The position numbers were made by a program, and so were the translations under genes. Positions 60,259 to 64,000 of a DNA stretch of 64,000 nt are shown here, one piece after another. The notes below the pieces were generated by a model. The model worked only from the letters and a program-made list of their open reading frames with translations, searched no databases and was not told where the DNA came from. The stretch lies in the NCBI RefSeq assembly GCF_036226925.1, contig NZ_CP109031.1:8866001-8930000 (forward strand). Reading direction: 5' to 3'. This DNA comes from Streptomyces sp. NBC_00659 (GTDB lineage: Bacteria; Actinomycetota; Actinomycetes; Streptomycetales; Streptomycetaceae). Position 1 is the first letter of the stretch. Every line of letters starts with the position of its first letter.

Positions 60259-61967
60259 ACGGCTTCGACGCGATCGACGCCCTGCTCGCCGGAGTGAAGG
60301 AAGAGGTCCCGCTTCCGCCCGCCGGGGAACGGCGCGCGCTGCGGGAAGCGCTGAACCTCTCGCGCGCCCAGCTCGCGCGCGCCCTCGGCGTCGCGGCCTC
60401 CACCGTCGGAGGCTGGGAGTCCGGACGCGACCCGAGCGGCGAAGTCCGTGAGAAGTACGCGTACTTCATCGAGGGAGCACGGGAGAGGCTGGCCGGATCG
60501 ACGGCACACGAGGCCCCGGACGAAGAGCCGTCGGACGACACCGAGGCGGAGAACGACGGGGACACCGAGGCGGACAACGACGGGGCGGATCCGGGCCAGG
60601 CCGAGGTTCCCGCGAGGACCGGCGAGGACTCCGGGCAGGACGACGACGATGTGCTCGCAGCACCCCAACCGTGCGTGCTGTGCGGGCAGCCCGCCCGCCA
60701 CCAGCTCGCGGGATTCCCCCAGCATCTGGACCCCGCAGAATGCGGCACGCCCGAGCCCGCGCAGCCTGTGGAGAGCGCCGAGCCCGTACCGATCACGGAG
60801 CCCGTGCGGCCTGTCGAGAGCGCCGAGCCCGTACAGGCCCCCGAGCCCGCGCAGCCCGTACAGGCCACGGAGCCAGCCGAGCCGGAGAGGCCCGTGTCTC
60901 GGCAGGCCGCACGGCAGCCGGCCCGCGGCGGACGGCATGACCAGGCGCCGTCCGGCGTGAGAGTCGTGCCCGTCGGCCGTCGGGTGCAGGCGGCTGCCGA
61001 CGCGCCCGACCCGATCGGCTCCGCTGTCGCGGCCGTCCTCACCCAGCACGCGGGCGACGCCGAGGCGGCGACGGCCGCGTTGGTCAAGCGGGCGATCCCG
61101 GACGCGATGGCGCTGCTGGACCAGACCCGCAGGGGCGGCCGGTACGACATCGTGGCGCACCCGTGGCTCCCGGACATGCTGCGCAAGCAGACCGCCCGAG
61201 GCGCCGACCAGATCTGGGAGGCCCGCCCGAAGTGGACCCGCCCGGAGCTGCCCGCGGGCGCGCACGAGGTGACGGCCCTCGACATCAACGGCGCCTACCT
61301 GTCGGCACTGAAGACCCACCTGCCGATCGGGCAGCTCGAACACTCCACCGGCGACCACCATGACCGCCGCCGCGCCGGCGTCCACCTGATCACCCCGCCC
61401 GACTGGGACCACGACGCGGTCCTGCCCAACCCGATCGGCAACCGCGACGAACCCGGCCCCCTGTGGGTCACCGAGCCCACCTTGCGTCTGCTGCTGCGCC
61501 TGTCCGGCCCGAAGTACGCGCTGTGCGACTCGCCGGAGATCCACGAGTCCTGGACCTCGGGAGCCACGGAAGGCCTGCTGGAGAAGTTCCGTGTCGTGCT
61601 GAAGGACGCCCGCGACCGGGCGATCGCCGAGGACGACGACGTGACGCTGGAGTACGTCAAGCAGATGTACTCCAAGTTCGTCTCCACACTGGGGGAGTCG
61701 AACTACAACCGGGAGCTGTACCGCACCGACTGGATGCACATCATCCGCTCCCAGGCCTTCACGAACCTGTGGTGGAAGGCCCACCGTGCCTACGACGAAG
61801 GCCTCATGGTGGTCCGCGCCATGGGCACCGACGAACTGCACGTCGTCGGTGACTGGCGCGCGGTGTTCGCCGAGGGCCGGGGCGTCACCGAGGTGAAGGT
61901 CAAGGACGTCTACACCGTCGGCACCGAGCGGCCCGAGGCCGCGCAGCCCCCTGAAGACCGTCCCTGA
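60255..61967 (+). CDS. tap: Telomere-associated protein Tap
   Basis: A 570-residue protein. The N-terminus carries an XRE-like HTH (LREALNLSRAQLARALGVAA, STVGGWESGRDPSG). A Pro/Glu/Ala-rich low-complexity linker (residues about 85-225, with repeated SAEPV and EPAQPV) includes CVLCGQPARHQ. The conserved C-terminal half has DQIWEARPKWTRPELPAGAH, EVTALDINGAYLSALKTHLP and KFRVVLKDARDRAIAEDDDV. Tap binds telomeric 3' overhangs and recruits Tpg for end patching in linear Streptomyces replicons (established by genetic work in S. coelicolor). It is shorter than the ~730-residue Tap I recall. Confidence 0.88.
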   Translation: MNGFDAIDALLAGVKEEVPLPPAGERRALREALNLSRAQLARALGVAASTVGGWESGRDPSGEVREKYAYFIEGARERLAGSTAHEAPDEEPSDDTEAENDGDTEADNDGADPGQAEVPARTGEDSGQDDDDVLAAPQPCVLCGQPARHQLAGFPQHLDPAECGTPEPAQPVESAEPVPITEPVRPVESAEPVQAPEPAQPVQATEPAEPERPVSRQAARQPARGGRHDQAPSGVRVVPVGRRVQAAADAPDPIGSAVAAVLTQHAGDAEAATAALVKRAIPDAMALLDQTRRGGRYDIVAHPWLPDMLRKQTARGADQIWEARPKWTRPELPAGAHEVTALDINGAYLSALKTHLPIGQLEHSTGDHHDRRRAGVHLITPPDWDHDAVLPNPIGNRDEPGPLWVTEPTLRLLLRLSGPKYALCDSPEIHESWTSGATEGLLEKFRVVLKDARDRAIAEDDDVTLEYVKQMYSKFVSTLGESNYNRELYRTDWMHIIRSQAFTNLWWKAHRAYDEGLMVVRAMGTDELHVVGDWRAVFAEGRGVTEVKVKDVYTVGTERPEAAQPPEDRP

Positions 61968-62046
61968 GGCCTGTGCCCGAGCTCGGCTGCGCACGGCCCG
62001 CGTCGGCCCGTACAGTGATCCACCTACCCGAGGACCGGAAGAGACG

Positions 62047-62619
62047 ATGCCAGAGCGGAACATCGAGTTCGGCAAGTACGGCGCCCGCGGCCTCAGGGGC
62101 CACGAGGCCGTCGCCCGCCGGCTGGACGACCTCGCCGGCTACGTCGCGACCCCCGTCACCGCACGCCGCGGCCTGCTCGCCCGCCTGCACTACCTCACCC
62201 GCACCGACCACGCCCGCACCGCGGCCCGCGCGGCCGGTCTGACCGTCACCGGCCGCACCCTGCGCGCCTGGCTCGACGGCACGCGCTCGCCGTCGAAGAA
62301 GAACCTGGAGCGGATCGAGCGGGCGTACCGGACGGTGCGGCGCGAGAACGTCGCCCGCTATCTGACCGCCCGCCTCAACCGTGCGGGCCGGGGCACCCGG
62401 GTCGAGATCCACCCTCTCAACCAGTCCCAGGTCGACCGGCCGCGCCAGCGGGTGGTGGAGTTCCGCACCCTCAATGTGCGCCGCTGGGACCGCATCGTCG
62501 CGGCCTGGGCCGCCGGGGACGAGCAGGAGCTCGGCGACGCGTGGGTGGACCAGGTCGTCGACCTCGGCAGCCAGTGGGGCCAGTACGAGTACGTCACCAA
62601 CGTCGGCTTCGCCGCCTGA
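62047..62619 (+). CDS. tpg: Telomeric terminal protein Tpg
   Basis: A 190-residue protein. It is basic, with an HTH-like region AAGLTVTGRTLRAWLDGTRS, the segment NVARYLTARLNRAGRGTRVE and the C-terminal FRTLNVRRWDRIVAAWAAGD. Tpg is attached to the 5' ends of linear chromosomes and primes end-patching; the attachment Thr in S. coelicolor Tpg is Thr114, and Thr117 in GRGTRVEIHP is the probable counterpart here (an inference needing alignment). It follows tap by 79 bases, the usual order. Confidence 0.92.
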   Translation: MPERNIEFGKYGARGLRGHEAVARRLDDLAGYVATPVTARRGLLARLHYLTRTDHARTAARAAGLTVTGRTLRAWLDGTRSPSKKNLERIERAYRTVRRENVARYLTARLNRAGRGTRVEIHPLNQSQVDRPRQRVVEFRTLNVRRWDRIVAAWAAGDEQELGDAWVDQVVDLGSQWGQYEYVTNVGFAA

Positions 62620-63028
62620 CAGGGTCCGTGCGCCGAGGGCCTGGCGCCGCGCGCGGACGACACGGCCCGTCGAGAGCCCGTCCGAGCAAGCCGTGGCGCA
62701 TCCGAGCCGTGTCCCACGCCCGCGCCCGCCTGACCTCGCCCCTGCCTGGACGAGGGCGTGGCCGCAGCGGCTACTCTTGCCCCTTGCTCACCGGCCGGGG
62801 CCGACCGCCGCAGCCGGGGGACGGGGCCCGGCCCGATGCCGCAGACCACGGGGCGATCTTGGAATGGATGCCCTCGCGTCGTTGCTGCACTCCCTACGGG
62901 CTCACCCTCTTCCCGGGGTGCTCCGGGTCTCGATGACCGGCGCGACGGGACGTGGAAACCGCGGGCGAGCTCGCATCGCCCCGCTCCCTGGTCCCCGGCC
63001 CGTTGTCTTCGAAAGGTTCCCCTGCACC
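62620..63028. other. Intergenic region between tpg and the MFS gene
   Basis: About 409 bases. No gene is supported; the minus-strand frames through here are shadows. The end must hold the MFS promoter. I see no telomere-like palindrome series. Confidence 0.35.
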
Positions 63029-64000
63029 ATGCCCTTGGCTCTGCTGGCCCTGGCTGTCGTCGCGTTCGGCATCGGCACGACCGAGTTCGCCACGATGGGG
63101 CTGCTGCCCCAGATCGCCGACGGGATCGGTGTGTCCGTACCGCACGCCGGCAACGTCGTGTCGGCCTACGCGCTCGGTGTCGTCGTCGGCGCGCCACTGC
63201 TGACGGGTATATGCGCGCGTGTCCCGCACAAGCGGCTGCTGCTGCTCCTGACCGGGCTGTTCGTGATCGGCAACGTGGCGTCCGCCGTCGCCCCCGACTT
63301 CGGCACCCTCTTCGCCGCCCGTTTCCTGGCCGGCCTGCCGCACGGCGCGCTGTTCGGCGTCGGCGCCGTCGTCGCCTCGCGCCTGGTCGCACCGGACAGG
63401 GCGGCACGCGCCGTCTCGAAGATGTTCCTCGGCCTCACCATCGCCAACATCGTCGGCGTTCCGGCCGCCACCGCCCTCGGCCAGCACCTGGGCTGGCGCT
63501 CCGCCTACGGCGCGGTCGCCGTCATCGGACTCGTCGCCCTGGCCGCACTGGCCGCCTTCGTCCCGCACCAGCCGCGCGGGGAACAGTCCGGCATCCGGCA
63601 CGAGCTGCGGGCCATGGGCAACAAGCAGGTCGCCATCGGTCTGGCCACGGCCGTCGTGGGCTTCGGCGGATTCTTCGCCGTCTACAGCTACCTCGTACCG
63701 ATGCTCACGCACGTGACCGGCCTCTCCGGTTCCTCGACCACCTGGGTCCTCGCGCTCTACGGCGTCGGCATGACGCTCGGCACCCTGATCGCCGGACCGC
63801 TCACCGACCGAGCGCTGCGCCCGACGATGTACTGGGGGCTCATCCTGCTCGCCGCGGCGCTGGTGGCGTTCTACTTCGCGGTCCACAGCACCGTGCCCGC
63901 ACTGGTGACGATCACGTTCATCGGCGCGATGGGCTCGCTCATCACCACGCCGGTCCAGATGCTGCTCATGGCCAAGGCGAAGAACGCCCCGACGATGGCG
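63029..64000 (+). CDS. MFS transporter, DHA1-type, 3' end missing
   Basis: The frame from the ATG at 63029 runs off the window with 324 residues. It has the MFS hydrophobic pattern with about nine membrane segments visible, the N-terminal GIGTTEFATMGLLPQIADGI signature of DHA1 drug:H+ antiporters, the VPHKRLLL loop (motif A region), and GLPHGALFGVGAVVASRLV. These match sugar-efflux/chloramphenicol-type exporters such as Cmx, AraJ and YdhP relatives. Substrate unknown. It probably belongs to a cargo region beyond the tap-tpg locus. Confidence 0.88.
   Translation, partial: MPLALLALAVVAFGIGTTEFATMGLLPQIADGIGVSVPHAGNVVSAYALGVVVGAPLLTGICARVPHKRLLLLLTGLFVIGNVASAVAPDFGTLFAARFLAGLPHGALFGVGAVVASRLVAPDRAARAVSKMFLGLTIANIVGVPAATALGQHLGWRSAYGAVAVIGLVALAALAAFVPHQPRGEQSGIRHELRAMGNKQVAIGLATAVVGFGGFFAVYSYLVPMLTHVTGLSGSSTTWVLALYGVGMTLGTLIAGPLTDRALRPTMYWGLILLAAALVAFYFAVHSTVPALVTITFIGAMGSLITTPVQMLLMAKAKNAPTMA

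Noticed and set aside
60120..62075. 651-residue minus-strand frame opposite tap
   Set aside because: Shadow of tap; no conserved motif.
63029..64000. MFS exporter as part of the polyketide-like locus
   Set aside because: 50 kb away and next to tap-tpg; no link.

Overview
The window is high-GC DNA with strong third-position G/C bias, frequent GTG/TTG starts, Shine-Dalgarno sites of the GGAGG type and many actinomycete-specific families (DUF397, the DUF574-type methyltransferase, DUF4188, DUF6000, AfsR-like STAND regulators, Sel1 proteins). Together these point to a Streptomyces or a close relative. A tap-tpg operon (telomere-associated protein and telomeric terminal protein) at 60.3-62.6 kb suggests a linear replicon, and the window probably lies in a chromosome arm or on a linear plasmid. 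The number of decayed genes between 39 and 47.5 kb fits a chromosome arm.

Layout. 0-6 kb: the end of a DUF4188 gene, an alpha/beta hydrolase, a zinc-ribbon protein, a FUSC-type membrane protein divergent from a MarR regulator with a clean operator between them, and a GH13 glucosidase-like enzyme. 6.2-14 kb: an XRE-type regulator, then an AT-rich intergenic region and a tightly coupled operon of ACP, ketoreductase, hotdog dehydratase-like protein, a second SDR lacking the catalytic Tyr, a chain-length-factor-like ketosynthase without its Cys, an active-looking ketosynthase and a carboxylesterase/thioesterase-like hydrolase. A strong hairpin follows, then a malonyltransferase whose frame is broken. 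This looks like a reducing type II polyketide or fatty-acyl assembly line with no aromatase/cyclase, and it is the main biosynthetic locus.

14.5-25.8 kb: a DUF397/methyltransferase pair, an FHA-FAD monooxygenase fusion, a TetR regulator, a patatin-like lipase, several small hypothetical proteins and methyltransferases, an integral membrane protein, an FGE-like protein and a spermidine-synthase-like protein. 25.8-31.1 kb: a complete five-gene operon matching the STM4011-STM4015 families (two radical SAM proteins, an alkaline-phosphatase-fold hydrolase, an ATP-grasp-like protein and a leucine-rich-repeat protein), whose function is not established. 31.4-39 kb: a phage-like small protein with a DUF6745 protein, a methyltransferase, a PAP2-type membrane phosphatase, an SDR with a MerR-type promoter, a PRC-barrel protein, a repeat-containing hypothetical protein and a Sel1 protein.

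39-47.5 kb is a patchwork of intact small genes (Nudix, GNAT, TetR, DUF6000, flavohemoprotein, methyltransferase) and remnants (maleylpyruvate-isomerase-like C-terminus, IS5-type transposase, an ABC permease tail fused to a truncated gene, a KSIII-like pseudogene with a frameshift and a nonsense codon). 47.6-59.8 kb: two GNATs, a large HTH/NB-ARC/TPR regulator divergent from a secreted subtilisin-like protease, an aldo/keto reductase with a MerR-type promoter nearly identical to that of the SDR 21 kb away, an initiator tRNA-Met and a secreted beta-helix protein. 59.9-64 kb: an XRE protein, tap, tpg and the start of an MFS exporter that runs off the window.
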